Shown: positions 1 to 9,461, numbered from the stretch's first letter. The stretch: DNA of 64,000 nt from Dechloromonas sp. ZY10 (GCF_041378895.1 NZ_CP144212.1:1659501-1723500); one strand, 5' to 3'. Notes: generated by a model from the letters alone, not told the origin. Numbers and translations are program-made.

Positions 1-595
1 CGACCCCGGTGTCCGGGACGTACAAGTTGAAAATGGCAGCCAGCAGGTAGAGCAGGCCGATTACGGTCAGGGCCATTTCACCGATGCTGTCGATCGGAGT
101 GTCGAAAAGCGGGAAATCAAAGCTCAGGATCGAACCGCCGATGTCGGGCCGGATCAGGAGTCCGCCGATGACCACCCCGAGAATGATCGCGCCGACGGTG
201 AGACCCTCGATCCAGCCATTGGCGACAACCAGCAGGCGGTGCGGCAGGTATTCGGTGAGGATTCCGTACTTGGCCGGGGAGTAGGCTGCCGCGCCGAGGC
301 CGACGACGGCGTAGGCCAGCAGCGGGTGAACGCCGAAGAACATCAGGCTGCAGCCAAAAATCTTGATCCCGTTGCTGATGAACATCACCCTGCCTTTCGG
401 CATCGAGTCGGCAAAGGCTCCGACAAAGGCAGCGAGAGCGACGTAGGAGACAGTGAAGAAGGTCTTCAGCAGTGGCTCGTATTCGGGCGGCGCCTGCATT
501 TCGCGCAGCGCCGCAATCGCGGCAATCAACAAGGCGTTGTCGGCCAGCGCGGAAAAGAACTGCGCAGCCATGATGATGTAAAAGCCAAAGGGCAC
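1..595 (-). CDS. lplT: Lysophospholipid transporter LplT, partial (N-terminal ~198 residues)
   Basis: The reverse strand gives an open frame that starts at a GTG (593-595) and runs off the left edge. It matches the N-terminal half of LplT, the inner-membrane MFS-type flippase that returns lysophospholipids to the cytoplasm for reacylation. Visible family blocks are AAQFFSALADNALL near the N-terminus, a KGRVMFISNGIK-like loop and the stretch AAYSPAKYGILTEYLPH. Several hydrophobic membrane segments are present. The start is uncertain; an in-frame ATG lies eight codons downstream. The C-terminus, and any acyltransferase partner, are outside the window. It is transcribed divergently from the LysR gene at 766. 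Confidence 0.85.
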   Translation of the reverse strand, partial: MPFGFYIIMAAQFFSALADNALLIAAIAALREMQAPPEYEPLLKTFFTVSYVALAAFVGAFADSMPKGRVMFISNGIKIFGCSLMFFGVHPLLAYAVVGLGAAAYSPAKYGILTEYLPHRLLVVANGWIEGLTVGAIILGVVIGGLLIRPDIGGSILSFDFPLFDTPIDSIGEMALTVIGLLYLLAAIFNLYVPDTGV

Positions 596-765
596 TTGAT
601 AGATTCTCGCGGAAGTGTTGTGTCTTATAGAACTCCAGACTCCGGGCTGGGTTTATACCCGCGCTTGCAGTCGGGCGCAAGGCTTGCGGCAAAGGCTGAA
701 TTGTGCCCGGTTTGCCTGCGGATATGATTGAATAATGCCGGTTCCGGGAATCGGTGAGAAAAGTA

Positions 766-1665
766 ATGGCGGATCGGCGTTTGCAGGTATTTCATGCGGT
801 GGCAAGGCATCTCAGCTTTACCCGCGCGGCCGAAGCGTTGTTCATGACCCAGCCGGCAGTCACCTTCCAGATCCGGCAGCTTGAGGAGCAGTACCGGGCT
901 CGCCTGTTCGAGCGTCGCCATGGCGGTATTTCTCTGACCCCGGCGGGGGAACTCGTGCTTTCGTACGCTGAAAGGATTCTAGCCCTTGGCGACGAACTGG
1001 AAGTTCGCCTGGCCGAAATGACTGACGAGATGCAGGGACCCTTGCTGCTCGGCGCCAGTGCAAGCATTGGCGAATACATGCTGCCGCGCCTGCTGGGTGA
1101 GTTCAATGCCCTTTATCCCCGGGTACGGGTGACCCTGATGGTCGCCAATTCCGAAAACCTCGAACAACGCGTGGCTGAGCGCAGCGTCGATCTTGCTCTG
1201 GTCGAGCTGGCTCCCCGGCTCCCCGGGGTGGCCGGGCGCAGTTGCCGTGCCGATGAACTGGCGATGGTTTGTGCGCCGGATCATCCGCTGGCCGGGCTGG
1301 CGACGGTCCGTGCCCGCGAACTGGTGGATTATGAGTATGTCGGGCGTGAAACCGGCTCGGCGACGCGGCAGCTGATCGAACATTATTTCAGTGAGCAAGG
1401 CATCGCTGCCCGGGGGCTCAAGACACTGATGGAGCTGGGCAGTCCCGAGGCACTGAAGGCGGCGGTTGCAGGAGGGCTGGGTTTTGCCATTCTTTCCCGC
1501 TTGGCGGTTGAACGGGAATGCCGGTTGGGAGAATTGCGGGCAATTGCACTGCAGCCGCCACTCCGCCGCGAACTCTACCTGATTCATCCGCAGGAGCGTT
1601 TCCAGTCGCGGGTGGTGAGTTCATTCATTGATTTTGTCGTTCGGCAATTGCACGAGGCGGGGTGA
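766..1665 (+). CDS. LysR-family transcriptional regulator
   Basis: A 299-residue protein with the standard LysR layout: an N-terminal winged helix-turn-helix (about residues 5-65, with FTRAAEALFMTQPAVTFQIRQLEEQ) and a two-lobed effector domain (about 90-290). It resembles the CysL/CbbR-like branch, but the effector cannot be read from the sequence. I chose the ATG at 766; a GTG at 754 is in frame and would add four residues. It is divergent from lplT, with about 170 bases between them, and lies upstream of alr in the same direction. The divergent arrangement suggests lplT as a possible target, which is inference only. Confidence 0.9.
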   Translation: MADRRLQVFHAVARHLSFTRAAEALFMTQPAVTFQIRQLEEQYRARLFERRHGGISLTPAGELVLSYAERILALGDELEVRLAEMTDEMQGPLLLGASASIGEYMLPRLLGEFNALYPRVRVTLMVANSENLEQRVAERSVDLALVELAPRLPGVAGRSCRADELAMVCAPDHPLAGLATVRARELVDYEYVGRETGSATRQLIEHYFSEQGIAARGLKTLMELGSPEALKAAVAGGLGFAILSRLAVERECRLGELRAIALQPPLRRELYLIHPQERFQSRVVSSFIDFVVRQLHEAG

Positions 1666-1814
1666 TCGCGGAGAAAGCGAGCCGGTTTGCCAGGGAGGGC
1701 GATTTGCTGCTGCAATCTCGCGCCTGGGCCGATGGAGCGAATACAATCCGCACTCCGGGTTTTCTCCGTCGGTGCCCGGCATCGAGTTGCCCGACCTTTA
1801 TTTTTTGCTGATTC

Positions 1815-2903
1815 ATGAATACTTCCCGTCCGATCCGTGCCCGCATCCTACCCGCCGCCATTCTTCACAATTACCGTCTGGCCAAGGCGCGAGCGCCGCG
1901 CAGCAAGGCCTGGGCAGTAATCAAGGCGAATGCCTACGGACATGGCCAATGGCGAACGGTGGAGGCCCTGCGGGCTGAGGCCGATGGCTTTGCGCTGCTC
2001 GAATGCGAAAATGCGCTTGCCTTGCGCGAGGCCGGCATTGCCCAACCGCTGCTGTTGCTCGAAGGGGTTTTCAGTAGCCGCGATGCGCGGGCGGTGGTTG
2101 CGCATGACATCGTTTCCACGGTCCACTGCCGCGAACAGCTGGAAATGCTGCTGGCTTCCCTGCCAGCAGGGAAACCCCTGGCAATCTGTCTCAAATTGAA
2201 TACCGGAATGAACCGGCTGGGCCTGGTGTCCACCGATTTGCCGGCGGTCTGGGCCAGCCTTGCTGCGCGGCCGGAGGTCAGGGTGACGCTGATGACCCAC
2301 TTTGCCGAGGCCGACGGCGAGCGTGGGGTGGCCGGACAACTGCAACGTCTGCACGAGTTGGTGCCGAATTGGATGGGGCCGCTGACCCTGGCCAATTCGG
2401 CGGCGCTGCTCGACCATCCGCAGACGCATGGGGACTGGGTACGGCCGGGGATCATGCTTTACGGCGGTAGTCCGTTTGCCGGGCGCAGCGCCGAACAACT
2501 CGGGCTGCAGCCGGCAATGGCGCTGGAAAGCGCAATCATCGGCGTACAGCAGTTGCAGCCGGGCGACCGGGTCGGCTATGGCGGAACTTTCGTGGCCGAG
2601 CGGCCGATGCGGATCGGTATCGTCGCCTGTGGCTATGCCGACGGTTATCCCCGGCATGCGCCAAGCGGCACGCCGATTGCGGTGGCCGGACGGCGGACGC
2701 GTACAGTCGGGCGGGTATCGATGGACATGCTAGCCTGTGACCTGAGTGAAATTCCCGAGGCCGGTCTTGATGCCCCTGTGACCCTGTGGGGGCCGGGGCA
2801 GGGGGGGCTGGTGCCGGCCGACGAGGTGGCGGCGGCAGCCGGCACGATTTCCTATGAACTGTTTTGTGCCTTGGCTCCGCGCGTGCCACTGGCGCTCGGC
2901 TGA
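1815..2903 (+). CDS. alr: Alanine racemase
   Basis: A 362-residue PLP enzyme that interconverts L- and D-alanine for peptidoglycan synthesis. The PLP lysine lies in AVIKANAYGHG (Lys37). The second catalytic base is the tyrosine in CGYADGYPRH (about residue 274). Length and both motifs are normal for the family. The fold is an N-terminal TIM barrel followed by a C-terminal beta domain that contains the SMDML segment. Only one racemase is visible here, so alr versus dadX cannot be settled by context; no D-amino-acid dehydrogenase adjoins it. It is convergent with the cNMP-binding gene, 16 bases from its stop. Confidence 0.95.
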   Translation: MNTSRPIRARILPAAILHNYRLAKARAPRSKAWAVIKANAYGHGQWRTVEALRAEADGFALLECENALALREAGIAQPLLLLEGVFSSRDARAVVAHDIVSTVHCREQLEMLLASLPAGKPLAICLKLNTGMNRLGLVSTDLPAVWASLAARPEVRVTLMTHFAEADGERGVAGQLQRLHELVPNWMGPLTLANSAALLDHPQTHGDWVRPGIMLYGGSPFAGRSAEQLGLQPAMALESAIIGVQQLQPGDRVGYGGTFVAERPMRIGIVACGYADGYPRHAPSGTPIAVAGRRTRTVGRVSMDMLACDLSEIPEAGLDAPVTLWGPGQGGLVPADEVAAAAGTISYELFCALAPRVPLALG

Positions 2904-2919
2904 GCCGGCGCCGGTCGTT

Positions 2920-3420
2920 TCAGTCGCCGTAACGACCGACGACGAAAGCCTCATCCATCGTCCGCAGGCGGCGGCTCAAGGTACGGGCGATGTTGTGAAA
3001 GATTTTGGCGCTGGCGACCGGTTCGTTCCAGCAGGCCTTTTCGTTGATCCGGATCAGCACGCAGGGCGATAGCGCAATCACCGAGGCCGAGCGGCTGTCA
3101 CGGTCGACCAGTGACATTTCGCCAAAACAGTCGCCGGCATTCAGGCGCGCCAGTTCTTTCGGAGGGTGCTTGCCGTCAGCCGGGCTGGGGGCCTTGAGCA
3201 CGGCGACAGAGCCCTCGATCAGAACATAGAGGAAGGCGCCGGTGCTGCCTTGGCGAACGATCGCCTCGCCTGCTTCGAAGGTGCATTTTTCGGCGCTTTC
3301 GAGCAGTTTCTGGACTTCCTTGTGGGTCAGTCCTTGCAAAAAGCTGACCTTTTCAATCAGCCGCGACATCAGCCGCTGAATATCGTTGAAATCGAGTTTT
3401 TCCTTGGTCCAGTGATTCAT
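2920..3420 (-). CDS. Cyclic-nucleotide-binding domain protein
   Basis: A 166-residue protein made almost entirely of one CRP/cNMP-type beta-barrel domain (about residues 25-145). The glycine-rich turns are recognisable (EAGEAIVRQGSTGAFLYVLIEGSV) and so is the phosphate-binding-cassette-like stretch CFGEMSLVDRDSRSASV. No helix-turn-helix follows the barrel, so it is not a CRP-type regulator. It is more likely a stand-alone sensor or a regulatory subunit. Whether it binds cAMP or c-di-GMP cannot be judged. It is divergent from radA, about 100 bases away. A half-palindrome cacggtcgacc falls inside the gene near 3099. Confidence 0.85.
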   Translation of the reverse strand: MNHWTKEKLDFNDIQRLMSRLIEKVSFLQGLTHKEVQKLLESAEKCTFEAGEAIVRQGSTGAFLYVLIEGSVAVLKAPSPADGKHPPKELARLNAGDCFGEMSLVDRDSRSASVIALSPCVLIRINEKACWNEPVASAKIFHNIARTLSRRLRTMDEAFVVGRYGD

Positions 3421-3520
3421 TTTCAGTATGGCGACGTCGATGATGGCGGGGCCCCAAGGGCTCTGCGGATGTCCGGCGATGCTTGCCGGGAACGGCTGCT
3501 AGTGTATCCTCCCGCCGATC

Positions 3521-4882
3521 ATGGCTAAAAGCAAAACCGTTTATTACTGCGGCGAATGTGGTGCCAGCAGTCCCAAGTGGCAGGGCCAGTGTCCGGCCTG
3601 CAGCGCCTGGAATACCCTGGTCGAAGGCGTGGCCGAAAAGGCTGCCGGCAACCATCGTTTCGATTCGCTGGCTCCTTCCGCGCGCCTGCAGAACCTGTCC
3701 GAAATTGAAGCCCGCGAGGCCGAGCGGATTCCTACCGGGATCGGCGAGTTCGACCGCGCCCTCGGCGGCGGTCTGGTGGCCGGCGGCGTGGTGCTGATCG
3801 GCGGCGACCCGGGGATCGGCAAAAGTACCTTGCTGTTGCAGGCGCTGGCCAGGCTGTCGCAGGCGCACCCGGTGCTTTACGTCAGCGGCGAGGAGTCGGG
3901 CGAGCAGGTTGCGCTGCGGGCGCGGCGGCTGACGCTGGATGCCGAGCGGGTGCGCTTGATGGCCGAGATCAACCTTGAACGCATCGTTTCCGCCTTGCAA
4001 AGCGAAAAGCCGCAGGTAGCGGTGATCGACTCGATCCAGACCCTGTGGTCGGATCAGTTGTCGAGTGCCCCCGGCTCGGTGGCGCAGGTGCGCGAATGCG
4101 CGGCGCAGTTGACGCGGCTGGCCAAACAGTCGGGGACGACGGTGATCCTGGTCGGGCACGTGACCAAGGAAGGTGCGCTGGCCGGCCCGCGCGTGCTTGA
4201 GCACATTGTCGATACCGTGCTCTATTTTGAGGGCGATACGCATTCGAGCTTTCGCCTGATCCGCGCTTTCAAGAACCGTTTTGGCGCGGTCAATGAGCTC
4301 GGTGTGTTTGCGATGACCGAAACCGGGCTCAAGGGGGTGAACAACCCGTCGGCGCTGTTTTTGTCGCAGCACGGCCAGGAAGTTGCAGGGTCCTGCGTGA
4401 TGGTGACGCAGGAAGGGACGCGGCCGTTGCTGGTCGAAATCCAGGCGCTGGTCGATACCGCGCACGGCAATCCCCGCCGGCTGACCGTCGGCCTCGATGC
4501 GCAGCGGCTGGCGATGTTGCTGGCGGTGCTGCACCGCCATGCCGGGATCGGCTGCTTTGACCAGGATGTGTTCGTCAATGCGGTGGGCGGGGTCAAGATC
4601 AGCGAGCCGGCCGCCGACCTGGCGGTCTTGATGTCGATTGCCTCGTCGCTCAAGAACAAGCCCTTGCCGAGCAAGCTGGTGGTGTTCGGCGAGGTCGGTC
4701 TGGCCGGCGAGATTCGCCCGGCGCCGCGCGGTCAGGAGCGCCTTAAGGAGGCGGCCAAGCTGGGCTTTACCCGGGCGCTGGTCCCCGAGGCCAATCTGCC
4801 GCGCCAGCCGATTCCCGGGATCGAGGTGATTGCGGTACGGCGGATCGACGAGGCCGTGATGCGCATCCGCGAACTGGACTGA
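3521..4882 (+). CDS. radA: DNA repair protein RadA (Sms)
   Basis: A 453-residue RecA-related ATPase that drives branch migration during recombinational repair. It has an N-terminal C4 zinc finger (Cys10, Cys13, Cys24, Cys27), a Walker A loop GDPGIGKS at about residues 95-102, the RadA-specific KNRFG motif at about 250, and a C-terminal Lon-protease-like domain. Length and motif order are normal. The permease gene begins three bases after the stop codon, so the two are probably cotranscribed. Confidence 0.97.
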   Translation: MAKSKTVYYCGECGASSPKWQGQCPACSAWNTLVEGVAEKAAGNHRFDSLAPSARLQNLSEIEAREAERIPTGIGEFDRALGGGLVAGGVVLIGGDPGIGKSTLLLQALARLSQAHPVLYVSGEESGEQVALRARRLTLDAERVRLMAEINLERIVSALQSEKPQVAVIDSIQTLWSDQLSSAPGSVAQVRECAAQLTRLAKQSGTTVILVGHVTKEGALAGPRVLEHIVDTVLYFEGDTHSSFRLIRAFKNRFGAVNELGVFAMTETGLKGVNNPSALFLSQHGQEVAGSCVMVTQEGTRPLLVEIQALVDTAHGNPRRLTVGLDAQRLAMLLAVLHRHAGIGCFDQDVFVNAVGGVKISEPAADLAVLMSIASSLKNKPLPSKLVVFGEVGLAGEIRPAPRGQERLKEAAKLGFTRALVPEANLPRQPIPGIEVIAVRRIDEAVMRIRELD

Positions 4883-4885
4883 ACG

Positions 4886-7384
4886 ATGCTGCGGCTGGCC
4901 TGGCGGTTTTTTTGCCGCGAATTGCGCGGTCGCGAATTGCGTCTGCTGTTGCTGGCATTGGCGCTGGCCGTGGCTGCGACCACCGCAGTCGGTCTGCTCG
5001 ATCAGCGGGTGCGTCACGCCTTGGCGACGGAAGGCAGCCGCCTGCTCGGCGCCGACCTGTTGCTGGTTGGCGACCAGGCCTGGTCGGCTGAGTACCATGC
5101 TGCCGTTGCCTCGCATGGTTTGCGCAGCGCAACGACCCAGATTTTTCCCAGCATGGTGCTGGCTGGCGACCGTAGCCAGTTGGCCGAGATCAAGGCGGTC
5201 AGTGCCGCTTATCCTCTGCGCGGCGAGTTGACAGTTGCCGGGCAGCCAGCAGGCGCGCCTCCGGCCGGCTCGGTCTGGCTTGACGAGCGACTGGCCGCTG
5301 CGTTGCAGGTGGTGGCCGGGAATCAGATTCAGGTGGGACGCTTGGCTTTGCGAGTGGGGGGGGTACTGACCGGCGAGCCGGACCGCGGTTTCGGTTTTTT
5401 CAGTCTCGCACCACGCCTGATGTTGGCGCAGGAAGATCTGGCTGCGACCGGTCTGACTGGTTTCGGTGCCCGGATTCGCCACCGTCTGCTGGTGGCTGGC
5501 GAGGCGTCCGCCGTTGCGGCCTTCGCTGCCTGGGCCAAACCGCGCCTGGGGCGCGGGCAGCGCCTGGAAAGTCTGGATAATGCCCGGCCCGAAATGCGTA
5601 GCGCACTCGATCGGATCGAGCGCTTTTTGGGGTTGGCAGCGATGTTGACCGTGGTTCTGGCGGCCGTCGCTGTGGCGCTGGCAGCGCGCCGCTACACCCA
5701 GCGTCACCTGGATGCCTGTGCCTTGTTGCGCTGCCTCGGTCTGACCCAGCAGCAACTGTTGTCCCTGCATGCCTTGCAGTTTCTGGTGGTGGTCGGGGCT
5801 GCGAGCGGCCTTGGGGTGTTGCTTGGCTATCTTGGCTATCGTCTCCTGCTCGACGGCGTCGGGCAGGCACTGGCGCTGGCCTTGCCGCCGCTGCCGGACT
5901 TGCTGTGGCAGTTGCCGTCGGTGCTGCTCAAGGGCGGGCTGCTCGCTGCGGTATTGCTGTTCGGATTTGCCTGGCCGCCGCTGGTCCAGTTGGCTCGGGT
6001 GCCCAGCTTGCGTGTACTGCGGCGCGAACTCGGCAGCCTTTCGCACGCGACCTGGTTCAGTGTCTTGGTCGGGGCACTCGCGCTGGCTGGCCTGGTGCTG
6101 TATTTTGCCGGTGACCTTAGGCTGGGGGGACTGGTTCTGGGTGGCTTCACTCTGGCCGTGGCGCTGTTCTGGCTGCTGGCGCAGGCAGGGATTGCCCTGG
6201 CCGCCGGTCTGCGCGGTGCTGCGGGCGTCCTGCTCGGTGCGGCTGGCTGGCGCCAGGGGCTGGCCAATCTGGTCCGCCACCGGCACAGCAACAGCGTGCA
6301 GATTGTTGCTTTGGCGCTGGGGATGATGGCCTTGCTATTGCTCAGCGTGACCAGCCTGCAGCTACTGCAGGCCTGGCAGCAAGCCACTCCGGCGGACGCA
6401 CCCAACCATTTCCTGATCAACATCCAGCCCGAGCAGCGCGGTGCCGTGCAGGCGGCTCTGGCCAAGCAGGGGGTGGTTGCCGAACTGGCGCCGATGGTAA
6501 GGGCCAGGCTGCTGCAGATTGCCGGGCGACCGGTGAGTGCGGCAGCCTATCCTGACGACGAGCGGGCGCAACGGCTGGTCGAACGTGAGTTCAACCTCTC
6601 CTGGCGGGCCGAGCTGCCGACGGGCAACCGGATAACCGCCGGCCGCTGGTTTGCTCCGGCAGATGTTGGCCAGCCGGTAGCTTCAGTCGAAGCCGGATTG
6701 GCCCAAACCCTGGGAATCAAGCTGGGTGACGAGCTTTGTTTCAGCATTGACGGGCAGGACCGTTGTTTTCGGGTGGTCGCTCTGCGCCAATTGGCCTGGG
6801 ATTCGTTACGGGTGAATTTCTTCGTGCTGACCCCGCCCGGGGTGCTCGAATCGGCGCCGGCCAGCGATATCACCAGCTTTCATCTGCAGCCGCAGCAGTT
6901 TGCTACGGTCAACGCGCTGCTGGCGGAATTTCCCAATCTGACCCTGATTGACGTCGAGGCCATGCTGGGCCAGTTCGAGCGGCTGATGACTCAGCTGGCG
7001 GTGACGATTCGGGTGGTGTTCATCTTTGCCCTGCTGGCCGGGGTGCTGGTCTTGCATGCGGCCCTGCTTGCAGCATTTGCCGAGCGTCAGCAGGAATTAG
7101 CCTTGTTGCGTGCCCTGGGGGCGACCCGGCGTCAGTTGCGTCTGGCGCTGCTGGTTGAACTGGCCGCAGTGGGTGGGCTGGCTGGCACGCTGGCCGGCGG
7201 TGCCGCCTCCTTGCTGGGGATGCTGGTGGCCGAGCAGGTGCTGCGGATTGCCGGCGGCGGATCCTGGTTCTTGGTCCCGCTGGCCGCACTGGCTGGGATG
7301 CTATTGACCTTGCTGAGTGCGGCCGGGAGCATTCGCCACCTGCTACGAACTCCACCGGGGCGGGTATTGCGCGAGATGGTCTGA
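4886..7384 (+). CDS. FtsX-like ABC transporter permease (YbbP type), orphan
   Basis: An 832-residue polytopic membrane protein with the YbbP-like layout: a membrane helix at the very N-terminus, a periplasmic MacB-like region, a first FtsX four-helix block (about residues 245-470), a second periplasmic region and a final FtsX block (about 695-825, with LALLRALGATRRQLR). This family normally works with a YbbA/LolD-type ATPase encoded next door. No ATPase gene is present here; the neighbour is radA, three bases upstream. Substrate unknown. Either the ATPase is encoded elsewhere or it is shared. Confidence 0.88.
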   Translation: MLRLAWRFFCRELRGRELRLLLLALALAVAATTAVGLLDQRVRHALATEGSRLLGADLLLVGDQAWSAEYHAAVASHGLRSATTQIFPSMVLAGDRSQLAEIKAVSAAYPLRGELTVAGQPAGAPPAGSVWLDERLAAALQVVAGNQIQVGRLALRVGGVLTGEPDRGFGFFSLAPRLMLAQEDLAATGLTGFGARIRHRLLVAGEASAVAAFAAWAKPRLGRGQRLESLDNARPEMRSALDRIERFLGLAAMLTVVLAAVAVALAARRYTQRHLDACALLRCLGLTQQQLLSLHALQFLVVVGAASGLGVLLGYLGYRLLLDGVGQALALALPPLPDLLWQLPSVLLKGGLLAAVLLFGFAWPPLVQLARVPSLRVLRRELGSLSHATWFSVLVGALALAGLVLYFAGDLRLGGLVLGGFTLAVALFWLLAQAGIALAAGLRGAAGVLLGAAGWRQGLANLVRHRHSNSVQIVALALGMMALLLLSVTSLQLLQAWQQATPADAPNHFLINIQPEQRGAVQAALAKQGVVAELAPMVRARLLQIAGRPVSAAAYPDDERAQRLVEREFNLSWRAELPTGNRITAGRWFAPADVGQPVASVEAGLAQTLGIKLGDELCFSIDGQDRCFRVVALRQLAWDSLRVNFFVLTPPGVLESAPASDITSFHLQPQQFATVNALLAEFPNLTLIDVEAMLGQFERLMTQLAVTIRVVFIFALLAGVLVLHAALLAAFAERQQELALLRALGATRRQLRLALLVELAAVGGLAGTLAGGAASLLGMLVAEQVLRIAGGGSWFLVPLAALAGMLLTLLSAAGSIRHLLRTPPGRVLREMV

Positions 7385-7741
7385 TTTTTTCGGGATGGGT
7401 CCCAGGAGTCCTGGAACCCGGTGCACGGTCCTGGTCATGCAGATCCATGCAGGTTGCTCAGGCGCCCGTGGCTTGCTTGATCACCTCTCGATGGGTATTT
7501 CCCGGTCAAACTGGCTGCAAGCGAAACCGCCACTTTCCGAGTGTCCGCCGAAGGACAGTCGCTTTCAGGGGGGGGGCGCGTGTCGGCAGGCTTGTCGTTG
7601 ATGAGAATCCTCCACGGTTGCACTCTGTCGCCGGAAAAAATACTCCTGGCAGCCTTCCTTGCAAAGTGAGGGCAAAACGGCGGAGAAAAAACAATGGGCA
7701 GCCGAAGCTGCCCATTGGTTGTGGCATTTGCTGCCGAGGGC
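7385..7741. other. Intergenic region between the permease gene and efp
   Basis: I see no convincing gene here. Recognisable elements are an imperfect hairpin at about 7397-7419 shortly after the permease stop, a run of nine G at about 7568-7576, and the efp terminator at 7685-7717. The reading frames present have neither a ribosome-binding site nor protein-like composition. Confidence 0.6.
7685..7717 (-). terminator. Intrinsic terminator of efp
   Basis: An 11-bp perfect stem (CAATGGGCAGC/GCTGCCCATTG) with a four-base loop that reads TTCG on the reverse strand. It is followed on that strand by a run of six T. It lies 25 bases beyond the efp stop. Confidence 0.9.
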
Positions 7742-8302
7742 TTACTTGGTGCGGCCCTTGTACTCGTCGGTACGGGTGTCGATTTCGATCTTGTCACCGA
7801 TTTCAACGAAAGCCGGCACCGGCAGTTCGAAACCGGTCGGCTTGATGCGGGCCGGCTTCATCACCTTGCCCGAGGTATCGCCCTTGACGGCCGGCTCGGT
7901 GTATTCGACTTCGCGGACCAGGGTGGTCGGCAGTTCAACCGAGATGGCCTTGCCGTTGTAGAACACCACTTCGCAAGCCATGCCGTCGTCGAGGTACTTG
8001 AGCGCATCGGTCATGTTCTCGGCTTCGACTTCGTACTGGTTGTACTCGGCGTCCATGAACACGTACATCGGATCGGCGAAGTAGGAGTAGGTCACTTCCT
8101 TCTTGTCGAGGATGACGACTTCGAATTTGTCGTCGGCCTTGTAGACCGCTTCCGACGGGTTGCCGGAGAGCAGGTTCTTCATCTTCATCTTGACGACGGC
8201 GGCGTTGCGGCCGGACTTGTTGTATTCAGTCTTCTGCACCACGAGCGGCTCGGTGCCGACCATGATCACGTTACCGGAGCGGAGTTCCTGTGCGGTCTTC
8301 AT
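7742..8302 (-). CDS. efp: Translation elongation factor P (arginine-32 type)
   Basis: A 186-residue protein that relieves ribosome stalling at consecutive prolines. It has the three-domain EF-P length. The tip of domain I carries arginine at position 32 (KSGRNAAVV) rather than lysine, which marks the subfamily modified by rhamnosylation. The matching enzyme gene, earP, lies immediately upstream on the same strand, 40 bases away, so the pair is likely cotranscribed earP-efp. A strong terminator follows the gene. Confidence 0.98.
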   Translation of the reverse strand: MKTAQELRSGNVIMVGTEPLVVQKTEYNKSGRNAAVVKMKMKNLLSGNPSEAVYKADDKFEVVILDKKEVTYSYFADPMYVFMDAEYNQYEVEAENMTDALKYLDDGMACEVVFYNGKAISVELPTTLVREVEYTEPAVKGDTSGKVMKPARIKPTGFELPVPAFVEIGDKIEIDTRTDEYKGRTK

Positions 8303-8342
8303 GAGGGAAATTCCAAAATGTCTTTAAAAGGAAAACGTTAGA

Positions 8343-9461
8343 TTATACCTTGCCGGCCACGAATTTGACGAGGCGTGTCGCCAGATCGTCCTTTTGGCTG
8401 AGGTCGGCAGCCCACTTTCGGGCGTGTTCGCGCAATTCAGGCCAGTGCTGCAAATAGTCTGGCCAGATTTCGCACGGCAGTTGTTCGCCATTCCAGGCCA
8501 GATGCAGGGCGCGCGTTGCGGCAGCGGCGGCGGGCGACAGCCCGGCGGTATAGCGATCGAGAAAGGCGGTGAGCTTGTCGAGGTGGGCGTTCTCGGCCTG
8601 CGCGTAAATGTGCCAGAGCAGCGGCCGGGCGGCCCACTGGGCGCGGACAAAGGAGTCTTCGCCGCGAATGCAGTTGAGATCGCAGCGCCAGAGCAGCGCG
8701 TCGTAATCGGCCTGCGCCAGAAAAGGGAGAGGAATCAGTTCGAGCGGCCCCCACGACCAGGGGCCGGGATCGTCGGCAGCCTTGCCGAGCAGGGTGCGGA
8801 GGGCAGTTTGCGGCTTGCCGGCGGCAACGTGGATGCGGGTCGGTTGCCCGGCAGCGGCGAGGGCCTGCAGCCAGTCGGAGAGCGGTGCGTGTTCGTAGCA
8901 GAAAAGGCTGATTTCCAGCGGTCGACCGTGTGCGTCCTCGCTCAAGCCGGCTTGCATCGCGTCACGCCGCGCCAGCAGGTTGCCTTCGCGTAGCAGCCCG
9001 CCGCTGCGTTCGCCAAAGCCGGGGAAGAAAAAGTGCTTGGTCAGGGCCAGGCTGGGGTGTGGCGAAGCCAGGCCGTGGCAGTCTTCGGTCCAGCTTTCGG
9101 CGCTCAGGTATTCGAGGTTGATCCAGGCCGGTGGCCGTGAACGTTTGGCCATCGCGGCGACGAAGGCAGGTGGCAGTTCGCAGGCGAAGGCTTCGATCAC
9201 CACGTCGCCAACCGCATCTGGCGCCGCTGCGTCCCAATGGGAGGTGAACTCGTCGGCCCACTGGCGAATTTCGACTCCATGCAGCAATTGCGCGCGGCTG
9301 GCGGGGTCGCTGGCCGGCAGCAGCGGCTGCAGGCTGCGCAGGTCGTCCACCCACAGGCGCACCGGAGTGCGATGTTCCTCGGCGAGCTGGCGGGCAAGGC
9401 GCCAGCAGACGCCAATGTCGCCGTAGTTGTCGATGACGCGGCAGAATAGGTCGAAACGCAT
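8343..9461 (-). CDS. earP: EF-P arginine rhamnosyltransferase EarP
   Basis: A 372-residue inverting glycosyltransferase that transfers rhamnose from dTDP-L-rhamnose to Arg32 of EF-P. The two aspartates implicated in catalysis are present in VIDNYGDIGVCW (Asp11 and Asp15). The dTDP-binding loop NCIRGEDSFVRAQWA is in the C-terminal Rossmann domain. It is adjacent to efp. A copy of the dispersed palindrome (8917-8930) is embedded in frame and encodes His-Gly-Arg-Pro in a linker between the two domains. That linker varies between species. Confidence 0.95.
   Translation of the reverse strand: MRFDLFCRVIDNYGDIGVCWRLARQLAEEHRTPVRLWVDDLRSLQPLLPASDPASRAQLLHGVEIRQWADEFTSHWDAAAPDAVGDVVIEAFACELPPAFVAAMAKRSRPPAWINLEYLSAESWTEDCHGLASPHPSLALTKHFFFPGFGERSGGLLREGNLLARRDAMQAGLSEDAHGRPLEISLFCYEHAPLSDWLQALAAAGQPTRIHVAAGKPQTALRTLLGKAADDPGPWSWGPLELIPLPFLAQADYDALLWRCDLNCIRGEDSFVRAQWAARPLLWHIYAQAENAHLDKLTAFLDRYTAGLSPAAAAATRALHLAWNGEQLPCEIWPDYLQHWPELREHARKWAADLSQKDDLATRLVKFVAGKV
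8917..8930. repeat. Dispersed palindrome copy inside earP
   Basis: Reads AGCGGTCGACCGTG on the plus strand, with the exact core CGGTCGACCG. It lies within the earP reading frame and encodes HGRP on the gene strand. Confidence 0.75.

Noticed and set aside
3353-6286. A 977-codon open frame on the reverse strand
   Set aside because: It lies antisense to radA and the permease, is Gln/His/Arg/Pro-rich, and has no recognisable domain. It is a by-product of GC-rich codon use.
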